Positions 48,801 to 59,070 of a stretch of 64,000 bases of DNA are shown here, one piece after another. The position numbers and the translations under genes are program-made. Under the pieces are notes generated by a model. The model ran no database searches. It was given only the letters and a program-made list of their open reading frames with translations, and was not told where the DNA came from. Where the stretch lies: positions 2,542,001 through 2,606,000 of the forward strand of contig NC_064443.1 of assembly GCF_023343835.1 (NCBI RefSeq), written 5' to 3'. Position 1 is the first letter of the stretch. The number at the start of each line of letters is the position of its first letter. Source of the stretch: Lagopus muta. Its lineage: Eukaryota; Chordata; Aves; Galliformes; Phasianidae.

Positions 48801-51800
48801 TCCCGCAGTTCTACCCCAGGAGCGCGCCGCTGCGGGGCCAAACACGAGTGACGCTCTGCGGCATGACCTTCCGCTCCCCGCCGGACCCCACCGCCCACCG
48901 CAGCTTCACTGACCCCTACAGGGTGGCGGTGGGAGGGCGAAGCTGCACTGTGCTGCCGGAAGAGAGTGAGAGCTACAGGTGCGGTGCTGGGGGGCGCAGC
49001 GGGGGCGTCCTTCCTGTCCCACCGCTGAGCCCCGTTACCCTGCAGGCCGCTGCCCACGTTCCGTCGCAAGGACTTTGTGGACGTGCTGGTGTGTGTGCTG
49101 GAGCCGGGGGAGCCAGCGGCAGCGGCAGGGCCGGCTGATGTGGTGCTCAATGTGACGGAGCCTGCTGGGTCCTCGAGCTTCCGTGTCCAGGGATCCACCG
49201 CCCTCAGCGGCTTCATCTTTGTGGTAGTGTCCTCGTGGTGGCAGTGACACCAGCCCCCGGGTGCCTGGAGTTGGGCGCTGGGCTGTGCGGTGTTGGCTCA
49301 CTGCCTGCCCTGCCGTCCTCGATTCTGCCCAGGAACCCCGCATCAGCATCCTGCACCCCAGCTTCGGTCCCCAGGGCGGTGGCACCCTCGTGTCTCTCCG
49401 TGGCACCCACCTCTCAGCAGGGAGCAGCTGGCGGGTGACGATCAATGGCTCCGAGTGTCCCCTGAATGGGCAGCCCAGGTACAGGCCAGCCATCGTCTCA
49501 GCACTGCAGGGTCTGTTGGCACAGGTGTGGCTGCAGGGATGCCCTCGCAGTCCCACTGTCCCTTCCAGCTCCTGTGCTGTGTCCCCAGCCAGGGCGACGG
49601 GGAGATCCGGTGCACAGCTCCCGCTGCCACCAGCCTGGGTGCAGCCCCTGTGGCCCTGTGGATCGATGGCGAGGAGTTCCTGGCTCCACTGCCCTTCGAG
49701 TACCGCCCCGACCCCACCGTTTTGGCCATCGTCCCCAACTGCAGCTATGGGTGAGCGCATAGGGATGCAGGGACACCCCTGTCCTCCCCGTGCTGAGGTG
49801 CTGGGCACCACAAACACCCTGGGGACCGTGTGTGCCTGGTGCCCTGACTGCAGCCCACTGCAGGGGCTCGATGCTCACCCTCATCGGCACCCACCTGGAC
49901 TCAGTGTATCGTGCCAAGATCCAATTTGAAGGCGGCGGCGGTGGGAAGACCGAAGCCACGGTGAGCACCAGGGCAGGGAGCTGTCACCCTCATGCTGCGC
50001 TCAGCACCGTGCCAGCAGCCTCCTGCTCACCTACAGGAGTGTGAAGGTCCGCAGTCGCCCGACTGGCTGCTGTGCTGCAGCCCGGCCTTCCCTGTCGAGA
50101 CCAAGCCGGTGCCTGGGAATCTGAGCGTGCTGCTGGATGGGGCTGCTGGCCGCTGGCTGTTCCGCCTGCGCTATTTCCGCCGGCCCCAGATGTTCCCCTT
50201 CGGGCAGCAGGGTGAGCGGTACCAACTCAAACCCGGCGATAATGAGGTTAAAGTGAATGTACGTGGTGGAGTGAGGCGTGCTGGGGGGGTCACAGTGGGG
50301 CCGGCCGGGCTCAGGGCTGTCTGTCCCGGCAGCAATTGGGGCTGGACTCCGTGGCTGGGTGTATGAACATCACCATGACGGTGGGGGGCCGGGACTGCCA
50401 CCCCAACGTGCTGAAGAATGAGGTGACGTGCCGCGTGCCTCGTGACGTGGATCTGTCCCCCGCCGGGGCCCCTGTGCAGGTAGGTACCCCCCGGGGCACC
50501 CCGACCCCTTTGCTCCTGGCCCTGCTGATCCCCCGCTCCCCCAGATCTGTGTGAACGGCGCCTGCCAGGCACTGGGTTTGGTGCTGTCTGCCTCCTCGCT
50601 GGACATGGCCGCCAGCCTGGCCCTGGGCACTGCTGTCACCTTCCTTGTCTGCTGCATCCTGGCTGCTGTGCTGCTCCGCTGGCGCTGGAGGAAGAGGAGG
50701 GGTGAGTGCCACTGCTTGCCGGGTGCCCCACAGCCATCCCATGTCTCTGGTGCTATACCGTGCCTGCGGTGCCATCCTCTGCCTATGGTTTTACCCTGTG
50801 CCCACAGTCCCACCCCACATCCAATGTGCCACTCATTCTCGTTTGTCCCGGAGTCACCCCTACCCATGTTCTCCCACCTGCAGGGACGGAGAACCTGGAG
50901 CTGCTGGTACGCTCTGCCCGGAGCGAGCACCCCATCACCATCCAGCACCCCAACGTTGACTACAGAGAAGTGCAGGGTAAGCAGGGTGGGCATTGGTGGG
51001 CATTGGGGTGCCAGGGCTGTGCTGCCCCAGCACCTGAAGGCACCTCTCCCTTCCCGGCAGTGCTGCCTGTTGCAGACAGCCCCGGCCTGGCCAGGCCCCA
51101 TGCACTCTTTGCCGGTGCCGGTGCTGGAGCTGATGCTGCAGGCGGTGGCTCCCCGGTGCCTCTGCTCAGGACCACATCTTGCTGCCTGGAGGACCTGCGG
51201 CCAGAGCTGCTGGAGGAGGTGAAGGACATCCTCATCCCCGAGGAGCGGCTCATCACCCACCGCAGCCGCGTCATCGGCAGAGGTGATGATGCACCCCGGG
51301 GCATTCAGGCACAGCATCACCCTCCAGCTCCACATCTCACTGCCACCTGTCCCCCACAGGGCACTTTGGCAGTGTGTACCATGGCACCTACATGGACCCG
51401 CTGCTGGGCAACCTGCACTGTGCCGTCAAGTCCCTGCACCGTGAGTGAGCGCCTGTGCCCTGGCCCTGCAGCACACAGCCTCGCAGCACACAGCCCCATG
51501 GCTCGGCTCCCCACAGGTATCACAGACCTGGAGGAGGTGGAAGAGTTCCTGCGCGAGGGCATCCTGATGAAGAGCTTCCACCACCCGCAGGTGCTCTCAT
51601 TGCTGGGTGTCTGCCTGCCCCGCCATGGGCTGCCCCTCGTTGTCCTGCCCTACATGCGCCATGGGGACCTGCGCCACTTCATCCGTGCCCAGGAGCGGGT
51701 ATGGGGTGCTTTGGGGGGATATGGTGAGTGCTGGGGGCCGAGCTCGCCCTGTTCACCACTCCCACCCTGCAGAGCCCCACGGTGAAGGAGCTCATCGGCT

Positions 51801-52645
51801 TCGGGCTCCAGGTGGCCTTGGGCATGGAGTACTTGGCCCAGAAAAAATTTGTGCACCGGGATCTGGCGGCCAGGAACTGCATGTGAGTGCAGCTGGTTTC
51901 GGGGTCCCTCATCCTTAGCGCCCCGATGGGGTGCTGGCCCTGACCCTGTGCCCGTAGGCTGGATGAGACGCTGACAGTGAAGGTGGCTGACTTCGGGCTG
52001 GCACGGGATGTGTTTGGCAAGGAGTACTACAGCATCCGGCAGCACCGGCATGCCAAGCTGCCTGTCAAGTGGATGGCGCTGGAGAGCCTACAGACCCAAA
52101 AATTCACTACTAAGTCAGATGTGGTAGGTGGTCCCCCTGTCCCTATCCCCATCACTTGTCCCCTTCCTTGTCCCCCTGCCCCAGCGTAGCTCTCTGTCCA
52201 CAGTGGTCCTTTGGGGTGCTCATGTGGGAGCTGCTGACGCGAGGCGCATCGCCGTACCCCGAGGTGGACCCCTATGACATGGCCCGCTATCTGCTGCAGG
52301 GTCGGCGCCTGCCACAGCCCCAGCCCTGCCCTGACACGCTGTGAGTGGGGCCGGGGGGCAGCGGGGAGGTGGGATCCCCCCTGGGCAATGCTGGTGCTGA
52401 CGTGTTGTTGGGGCAGGTATGGGGTGATGCTGAGCTGCTGGGCACCCACACCCGAGGAGCGTCCGTCCTTCTCGGGGCTGGTGTGTGAGCTTGAGCGTGT
52501 GCTGGCCTCACTGGAGGGTGAGCACTACGTCAACCTGGCCGTCACCTACGTCAACCTGGAGAGCAGCCCTCCTTTCCCCATGGGGCAGCTGCCCGACAGC
52601 GAGGATGAGGAAGATGAAGAGGATGAGGACGCGGCTGTGCGCTGA
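45814..52645 (+). CDS. MST1R: MST1R (RON; chicken c-Sea) receptor tyrosine kinase
   Basis: MST1R is the surface receptor for macrophage-stimulating protein (MST1), in the MET family (established). Coding exons: 45814-47028, 48017-48205, 48307-48432, 48502-48672, 48809-48978, 49046-49223, 49333-49478, 49589-49750, 49864-49960, 50037-50258, 50333-50479, 50545-50701, 50884-50976, 51061-51282, 51360-51440, 51517-51698, 51773-51882, 51958-52123, 52204-52340 and 52417-52645; in frame, 1,399 residues. Seen in order: signal peptide (1 to about 22), Sema domain with basic cleavage site KRRRRRG (297-303), PSI domain (about 518-560, [15 protein letters not shown]), IPT repeats (about 562-930), one membrane helix (about 963-985), and a kinase with GRGHFGSV, Lys1122, HRDLAARN (Asp1216), DFG (1234-1236) and activation tyrosines 1246/1247. 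The C-terminal docking motif is [11 protein letters not shown] (Tyr1361, Tyr1368). The start has A at -3 and G at +4. MET is excluded by the close RON match and synteny. Confidence 0.97.
47029..48016. other. MST1R intron 1
   Basis: This is the only intron of the gene longer than about 190 bases. It has a C-run near 47,127 and GC-rich sequence with spurious open frames on both strands. The next exon starts with [15 protein letters not shown]. Nothing else is recognised. Confidence 0.8.
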
Positions 52646-53147
52646 TGGGGTGCTCTGCACTGTGGGTGCGCTTCCCCAAGGGGAGCTGTGGGGCACAGCC
52701 CAGTGCACCCACCCTATGGGCTGGGTGCTGGGTGCTGTGGATGCTGTCTTGTGCTGCACACCGGGACTGTGCCAAGTCCCATGGGGTTCCCACCACTTCA
52801 TCCCATGCTGGCAGGGTGCTGTGGGGCTCATCCTGCACCAGTGAGGTGCTGTGGGCCCCGTGTTCAGCCACTTGCTGTGGGGAACCCTAACCTGTCTCCA
52901 GGGGTTTCAGGGCCTCTCTGGGGAAATTCATTTTGGGGGTTGAATCACTGATAAAACCAAATGCTATTTTTACCATCTGGTGCTGCGTGCTCTGCCTGTG
53001 GTGGGTGCTGGGATCAGGGACGGGGTCACCCACTGCTCCTGTGCAGCCATGGGCGGGCACCTGCAGACTGGCACTGGCCATCAAGGTGCTCACCCTGCAA
53101 GCACCACCCCGTGTCCCTGGGGCACACTCAGTGGGGGACCTGGGCAC

Positions 53148-53214
53148 CTGGGGGGTTGGAGATTCGTGATCCTTGAGGTCCCTTTCAACCCGAGCCATTC
53201 TGTGATTCTGTGAG
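53148..53214 (+). mobile_element. CR1 LINE 3' end fragment
   Basis: GGAGATTCGTGATCCTTGAG, then GTCCCTTTCAACCCGAGCC, then ATTCTGTGATTCTGTGA is a CR1 terminus with two 8-base tail repeats, plus orientation. Confidence 0.88.
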
Positions 53215-53401
53215 GTGATGCCAGCACTGATTGAAAGGATTGTTCTAAAAACCCATCCCAGCCCCATCCTCATGCTATTGAGCAGGTGGTGGAGGGGACA
53301 CTGGATGCAAAATTCCGTGCTGTCTTTTGTAGTAAAACACTGCCCTGGCAGCTGCTGCCCTGGGACACGCAGCAGGGATGCGCTCAGGTGCGGGCAGGAC
53401 C

Positions 53402-53505
53402 TGGCATGTGGATGTGGGGACATGGTGCACCTGGCATCACAGCAACATGGGCATGGGGACATGCAGCCCCTGGCATCACAGGGACATGGGCACGGGGCAC
53501 AGCGG
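53402..53505 (+). repeat. 39-base minisatellite, about 2.5 copies
   Basis: GGCATCACAG followed by ACATGGGCA and a GGGGACATG tail is repeated at 53,432 and 53,471, with a partial copy from 53,402. Confidence 0.75.
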
Positions 53506-54603
53506 TTCTGGCACCACCAGGTTTGGGGCACCGCTGCCCACCCTGCTTGGGGACCTGGTAGTGACATTGCCAACCTCACCTCATTGCACCCTGAGGGCTT
53601 TGGGTGCTCCTGCACAAGCGGTGCCCCAGCCCTGCTCAGTGGGGCATCCCTTTCCCAGCACCAGGCAGCTACTTCAGAGCCAGAGTTTTCATAACCAACG
53701 CTTTTTTCATATTGATGGAGTGCATTTCCTCCCCCGAACGCCCTTGAACCGGCGGTTAACCAGCCCGTTTAGGAAGCAAAACTCACTGGTTACAGCCAGG
53801 GAGCGTGTGCATCCATCCCCATGGGGTGCTCTCAGTCTGTGGCAGAGCAGGGCACACACGGCCCAGGAGGGGACAGCAGTGACACCCCGCAGAGCACATG
53901 CCCCCACTCATACCCTGCAGCCAGCTCCAGCAGGAGCCAACCCCCCCAGCTGCTCATGAGGCAGCACCAGAGCCCGGGGCCACGTCAGCTCCTATTAGAG
54001 AAGCTGTCCATCTCTCCCCCGCACCTCACACCTGCACCAGCTGCTTTCAGCAATGTATTTTTAGCCCCGTCTCCCAGCAGCGCTGCCTCAGTTTCCCCAG
54101 GGTGGCAGCTTGCCTCCCCATGCCCATCCGCCAGGCTGCAGCACAGCCCCTGGGTGTCCCGCTGCGGCAGCACGCCTTGCACACGCAGCAGTTTAAATGT
54201 TTTATTTGGGGAAAGTGCTGTCGTTAGCAGGGATTAATTATTAAAATCGGAGCCATCTCTAAGGCTGCACACGGGGCCGCGGGCGTACAGGCAGCGGGAT
54301 GCAGCCCTGCTGCCCTGCAGGGGAGGTGGCAGTGCCAGGGTGACGTGCTAGGGTGGCGTTTGCTGGCTGCAATGATGCGCACGCCTCGTGCTGGTGGCAA
54401 TTCTTGAGCGTCACCCTGCCCTGCAAGAGATGGCAGCGGACAGCAGGTGGGGACGGGCCGTTTGTAGCCTCTGCTCCAATGCTTGGGAGCAGCAGCACGG
54501 CGGCACGGCGCCAGGTGCAGAGCTAGCTGTGCTCGTGGGGCCTGCAAACAGCGTGCTGGCCAGTGGGCTGCCTGCACCCCGCAGGGCTCCCTTCCCAGCA
54601 GTT

Positions 54604-55175
54604 CATACAGTCCTAGAATGGCTCAGGTTGGAGAGGATCCAGTTCCAACTCCCTGCTGAGGGCTGGCTGCCCCCTACCAGATCAGGCTGCCCAAGGCCCC
54701 ATCCAAGCTGGATGTATCAGCTGTGCCGCTCAGCTTGGTGCCATCCGCAGGCGTGCTGAGCGTGCACTCGATCCCGCTGTCTGTGTTGTTGATAAAGGTG
54801 TTGAAGAAGAGTTGTCCCAAGAGAAACCCTGGGGGACAGCACTTGCCACCAGCCTGTACCTGGACATAGAGCCATTGACCACAGCCTTCTGGCTCTGGCC
54901 AAACAATTCTTTATCTGTTGAATAGTGCAGCCTTCAAATCCATCCCTGTCCAACTTAGAGTTAAGGATGTAGTGCAGGACTGTCTCAAAGGCCTTGCACA
55001 AGCCCAGGTAGACGACATCAGTTGTCCTTCCTGTCTATCAAAGCCATTGCTCCATCACAGAAGACCACCACATTGTCCCGCTGGCGGCTCAGAGCCCACC
55101 CCACCATCAGCCAGCATGTAAGGCCCAATGTCCCCTGGTCCAACACCATATTGAGGACATCCTCCCTGCAGAATC
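54604..55175 (-). mobile_element. CR1 LINE copy with internal deletion
   Basis: The 3' tail (plus-strand CCTAGAATGGCTCAGGTTGG) is followed after about 110 bases by reverse-transcriptase palm sequence. The minus strand encodes LCKAFDTVL-like [20 protein letters not shown] and a degraded ADDTKLSG motif. The part between the tail and the palm region, present in fuller CR1 copies, is missing, so the copy is internally deleted as well as 5'-truncated. Confidence 0.85.
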
Positions 55176-55675
55176 AGAGCTCCTGCTGCCCTAAAATCCT
55201 CCTCACCCTTGCGGACCAGGGAGGGCAGGGCTCAGTCCTGCTGGAGTTGGCAGCCAGCTCCCCGTGCCCCAGCAGGGACCATCTCCACAACTCCCTGCTG
55301 CTGCTGGCCATGCCACCAAGAAAGAGCAGTGGGGTGGCAGCTGCTGCCCCTATTTCTTTCCTGCCCCGCTAAATGGAGAGGATGGGCTTTATTTGGCCCC
55401 CGTGCCAGGCTGACATGCAGTGCAATTACTGCTGATTGCCTGCCGGTTGCCATGGCGATGGCAAGCATGCAGGGATGCGGTGCTGCGTGGCACTTGAGTC
55501 ATGGGCACGCTGCATCCCCCGTCCCCTACCCGTGTGTGTGGGGTGCAGGGGGCTGCCGTGGGACCCCAGCCCAGCACCCCACCACTGACAGGTCCCACAG
55601 GGATCTGGGTGGAGATGGAGCTGCCACCTGTAGGGTTACTGAGGGATGGTGGGACGGATGGAGGGTGCAAGGGGT

Positions 55676-57090
55676 GGTGGTATGGAATGGCTTAGGTTGG
55701 AGGGGACCTTAGAGATCATAGAGCTCCAACCCCATCCCTGCCATGGTCTGGCTGCCCCCAGCTCGGGCTGCCCAGGGCCCCTCCATGGCCTGGGACATCT
55801 CCAGGGATGGCACCCACAGCTCTGGACTGAGCCATTGCTTCATTGCCCTCTGAGAAAAGAATTTACCCTAACATCCCTAACATCTTGCCTAACCTTCCCT
55901 CTTTTAGTTTAAAGCCATTCCCCCTTGTTCTATCGCTGTCAGACCCTGTAAGAAGTCATTCTCCCTCCTAGGTGAAAGCTCCCCTCAAGTACTGGAAGGT
56001 CACAGTGAGGTCTCCCTGGAGCCTTCTCTTCTCCGTGCTGATCACCCCCATCTCCCTCAGCCTGTCCCATAGGAGAGGTGCTCCAGCCCACAGAGCATCT
56101 TCGTGGCCTCCTCTGTCCCACAGCCCCACAGCCCTCCTTTACTGTGGCCCCCAGGCCTGGACGCAGTGCTCCAGGTGGGGCCTCATGAGGGCAAAGCAGA
56201 GGTGGAACAATCCCCTCCCTGCCTGCTGCCCCCTGCTGCTGATGCAGCCCAGGATGCTGTTGGCCCTCTGGGCTATGAGCGCACACTGCTGGTTCGTGTG
56301 CAGCTTCTCGTCCACCAGGACACCCACGTCCTTCTCTGCAGGGCTGCTCTCAAGTTCTTCTCTCTGTACTCACATCTGGGATTGCCCCCAGCCCAAAGTA
56401 CAGCACCTTGCCCTTGTTGAATCTCATTAGGTTCTCTTGTGCCCACTTCTCGAGCCATGTGGATGACATCAATTCTGTTCTATCAGCTGCAGCACTCAGC
56501 TCAGTGCTGAGGTGCACTCAATCCCACTGTCCATGTAATTGATAATGATGTTAAAGAACACTGGTCCCAAGAGGAACCCCTGACAGCACTCATCACCTGG
56601 ACACAGAGCCACTGAGCACAACTCCCTCACTGAGGACATCCAATCAACTCTTTATCCACCAAATAATTCAGCCTTCAAATCGCTCTCCAAATTAGAGATA
56701 GGGATGCAGTGCAGGACCACGTCAAAGGCCTTGCACAGCTTCAGGTAGGTGACATCAGTCGCCTTTCCATTGTCCCCCAGTGCCGTCACTCCATCACAGA
56801 AGGCCACCAGGCAGGTCAGGCACCATCTGCCCTCGGCAAAGCCGTGCCGGCTGCCTGGGGTCACCTGGTCGTCACTCATGAGCCTTAGTGTGTCATCCAG
56901 GATCTGCTCCATGACCTTCCCAGGCACACAGATCAGGCTTGCCGGCCTGGAGTTCCCTGGGTGCTCCTTCCTCCCTTTCTTATACATGGCAGTGATGTTT
57001 GCCTTTTTCCAGTCTCAGGGGACACCTCCTGACAGCCAGGACTGTTCAAACAGAATGGAGACATCCCATTCCTTCTGAACCCTGGGATGC
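55676..57090 (-). mobile_element. CR1 LINE, longest copy in window (about 1.4 kb)
   Basis: The minus strand encodes, from its 5' side, KKGRKEHPGNSRPASLICVP then GKVMEQIL, KLCKAFDVVLHCIPISNLES, and further on [20 protein letters not shown] and [14 protein letters not shown], all hallmark CR1 reverse-transcriptase and C-terminal motifs. The 3' UTR and tail (plus-strand GGAATGGCTTAGGTTGGAGG) follow. Several frame changes show it is inactive. It lies between MST1R and CAMKV. Confidence 0.92.
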
Positions 57091-57309
57091 AAGTTATCAG
57101 GGCAGCAGAACAGGACTCACAGCAGGCACGAGAGCCCAGCAGAGCCCATCACCGCACAGCAAGGTGCTGGGAGGGCTGGGAGCCCAGGCAGAGGAGGGCC
57201 GGGGGCTCCGTGGGGCCATTTTGCTGCAGGCACAGTGCTGCCACAGCACCATTCTGCTCCTCGCCCGGCGAGCAGCTGTGGGGCAGCCCAGAGAGGAGCG
57301 GGTGCTGCT

Positions 57310-57480
57310 GAGTAATTGTGAGTTACACTCCGAGTTCCCGGGTGGGCAAAGATTAATAACAGAGCCGTGCGCTGCTTCCAGGCTGTGTGATTAAACTCTT
57401 GATTAGAAGCTCAATCAACGGCGCTCTGCTAATTCCCCCGGGCTCACGTGCTGTTAATTATGTGGTTCATGTGGCAGTGA
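57310..57480. promoter_or_regulatory. Homeodomain-motif cluster, candidate enhancer
   Basis: Within about 170 bases lie GTAATTG, GATTAATAA, GATTAAA, TGATTAG, TCAATCAA, CTAATT, CACGTG and TTAATTAT, in otherwise GC-rich DNA. It begins after the long CR1 ends and sits about 1 kb upstream of the CAMKV CpG island. Function is inferred from motif density only. Confidence 0.4.
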
Positions 57481-57714
57481 GGCCGGGGCTGTGGGGGCTC
57501 TGGGACTCAGCAGAGGTCTGTAAGCAGTCATGGCCCTCCCTGCACTCCATGCCTGAACTGCGGGCGGAGCAAAGGGCTTTGAGAGGGCTCATGCTGTTGA
57601 GAGGCCATCACCCCTCTCTTACCACTTCTGGCAGTAAGCGATGCCCCTGGCCTGCAGCCAGAGGGATGGAGCCCGAGGGAAAGTGTCCGGCTCCAACAGG
57701 GTTGTGCTCTTCCT

Positions 57715-58390
57715 ATTCCATCTCATTCCATCCCATCCATCTTTATTCTGCTTAATCCATCCCACCTTGTGCTGTCCTATTCTATTTTATCTTATCCTAC
57801 CCCATCCCATCCATCCCATCCTGTCCAACCTCATCCATCCCATTCCATCTAACCCATGCCATTCCATCCTATCTCCTCCGAACTGTCCTATCAAATCCTG
57901 TCCTGACCAATCCTATTCATTGCATCCCAGCCATACCACTCATCCCATCATGCTGCCCCATCCACCCCATCCTACCTCATCCATCCAGCCTCATCCCATC
58001 CATCGTATCAGCCCCATTCCAATCATCCCAACCCATACTATCCACCCCATCACACCAGTGCCATCCTATCTATCCCGATCCATCCTATCTCCTCCGAACT
58101 GTCCTGTCTTGTCCCATCCAAACCATCCCATCCCATTCTGATCCATCCCACCCCATCCTGTCCCATCCCACCCACACCATCCCACCCACACCATCCCATC
58201 CCATCGCACCCATTCCATCCAACCCATCTCAGCCCATCATACCGCCTCTAACCTGTCCTATTCTGACCAGTCCTTTCACATTCCATCCTATCCATCCCAT
58301 CCCAACCATCTCATCCACCTCACCCCTTCCACCCCATTCCAACCCATGTTATGTTCTATCCTGTTACGTCCCATCCCATCCCATCCCAAT
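57715..58390 (+). repeat. CATCC-type degenerate satellite block
   Basis: Nearly 700 bases consist of variants of CCATC/CCCATCCATC, CCATTCC and CCTATC, a diverged pentanucleotide/decanucleotide array. A further short patch of the same type lies at about 59,080-59,165 on the other side of the CpG island. Confidence 0.88.
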
Positions 58391-58399
58391 GTCACTGCA

Positions 58400-59070
58400 C
58401 CCCGTGCCCGCCGCCCACGGCACTCCGGGAGCCGCCGCTGTCCCGTTGCTCCATCCCCGCAGGTGTCCCCGTGTCCCCCCACCCCTCGCGGTGTCACAGA
58501 TGCCGGCGGTGATGCCACGCGCCCCATTGCCGTGGGTGGCGGCACCCGCGCCAGGAGGAGGCGGGGCGCAAAGTTTGGGGTGACGTCACGGGAGGGGGCG
58601 GGGGGACCCCACCGTTGGAGGGGCGGGGCCCGGCGGTCCCACCCCCCCCCCCCCCCCAATTGCCGCGCCAGGCGCGCGGGGCCGCGCCGCGACGGAGCGA
58701 CGGCGGTGCTCGGCTCGGTTCGGCTCGGCTCCGCACCGCTCCGCACCGCCCGGCACCGCGCGGCTCCCCCCGAGCGGCGGCCCCGGGCCGCGCCCCCCGT
58801 TGCTGTCGGAGAGGCGAGAGGTGAGCGCGGCGGGACGGCCCCGGGGGGGATGCCGAACCGAGCCGGGCTGAGCCGTGCCGTCCCCAGGGCGCGGGGCCGC
58901 TGGGCCGGGCCGGGGGCGTCGCTGGGGTTCGCCACGTGTCGGCCCGGGGCTGCCCCTCCGTGTCCCTGCCTCGTCCCCCCCATGCCGTGTCCGTGTGCGC
59001 CCCGACGGCTGCCCCGTGCCGCCCCCCGCTGCCGCCTTCCCCGACCCCGGCGGGCGCCGAGCTGCCGTCC
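58400..59070 (+). promoter_or_regulatory. CAMKV: CAMKV CpG-island promoter with probable non-coding exon 1
   Basis: CpG-dense sequence is followed by a strong donor (GGCGAGAG/gtgagc, exon end at about 58,820), which probably ends a non-coding CAMKV first exon. The next AG acceptor in frame with the gene is at 61,233-61,234. The island contains a perfect CRE and a C-run of about 16 (58,642-58,657). The transcription start is not visible. Confidence 0.6.
58581..58588. promoter_or_regulatory. Perfect CRE (TGACGTCA)
   Basis: The palindromic cAMP-response element lies about 230 bases before the probable exon 1 donor of CAMKV, within the CpG island, a position typical of functional CREB sites. Confidence 0.6.

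Larger units (their letters stand above)
52646..54603. other. MST1R 3' UTR and intergenic region
   Basis: Only a weak variant poly(A) signal (GATAAA at about 52,950) was seen after the MST1R stop. The region holds a CR1 3' end (53,148-53,214), a roughly 39-base minisatellite (about 53,402-53,505), an AACCGGCGGTT element (53,747-53,757), and an AT-rich homeodomain-type patch at 54,231-54,247. No gene was recognised. Confidence 0.65.

Noticed and set aside
50002-50022. REST/RE1-like CAGCACC...CCAGCAGCC within MST1R
   Set aside because: The two half-sites are out of register with the RE1 consensus by one base and the site is intronic in a non-neuronal gene.
57715-58390. Possible CRISPR-like or coding repeat
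   Set aside because: Units are very short, contiguous and degenerate with no spacers; simple satellite DNA in a vertebrate genome.
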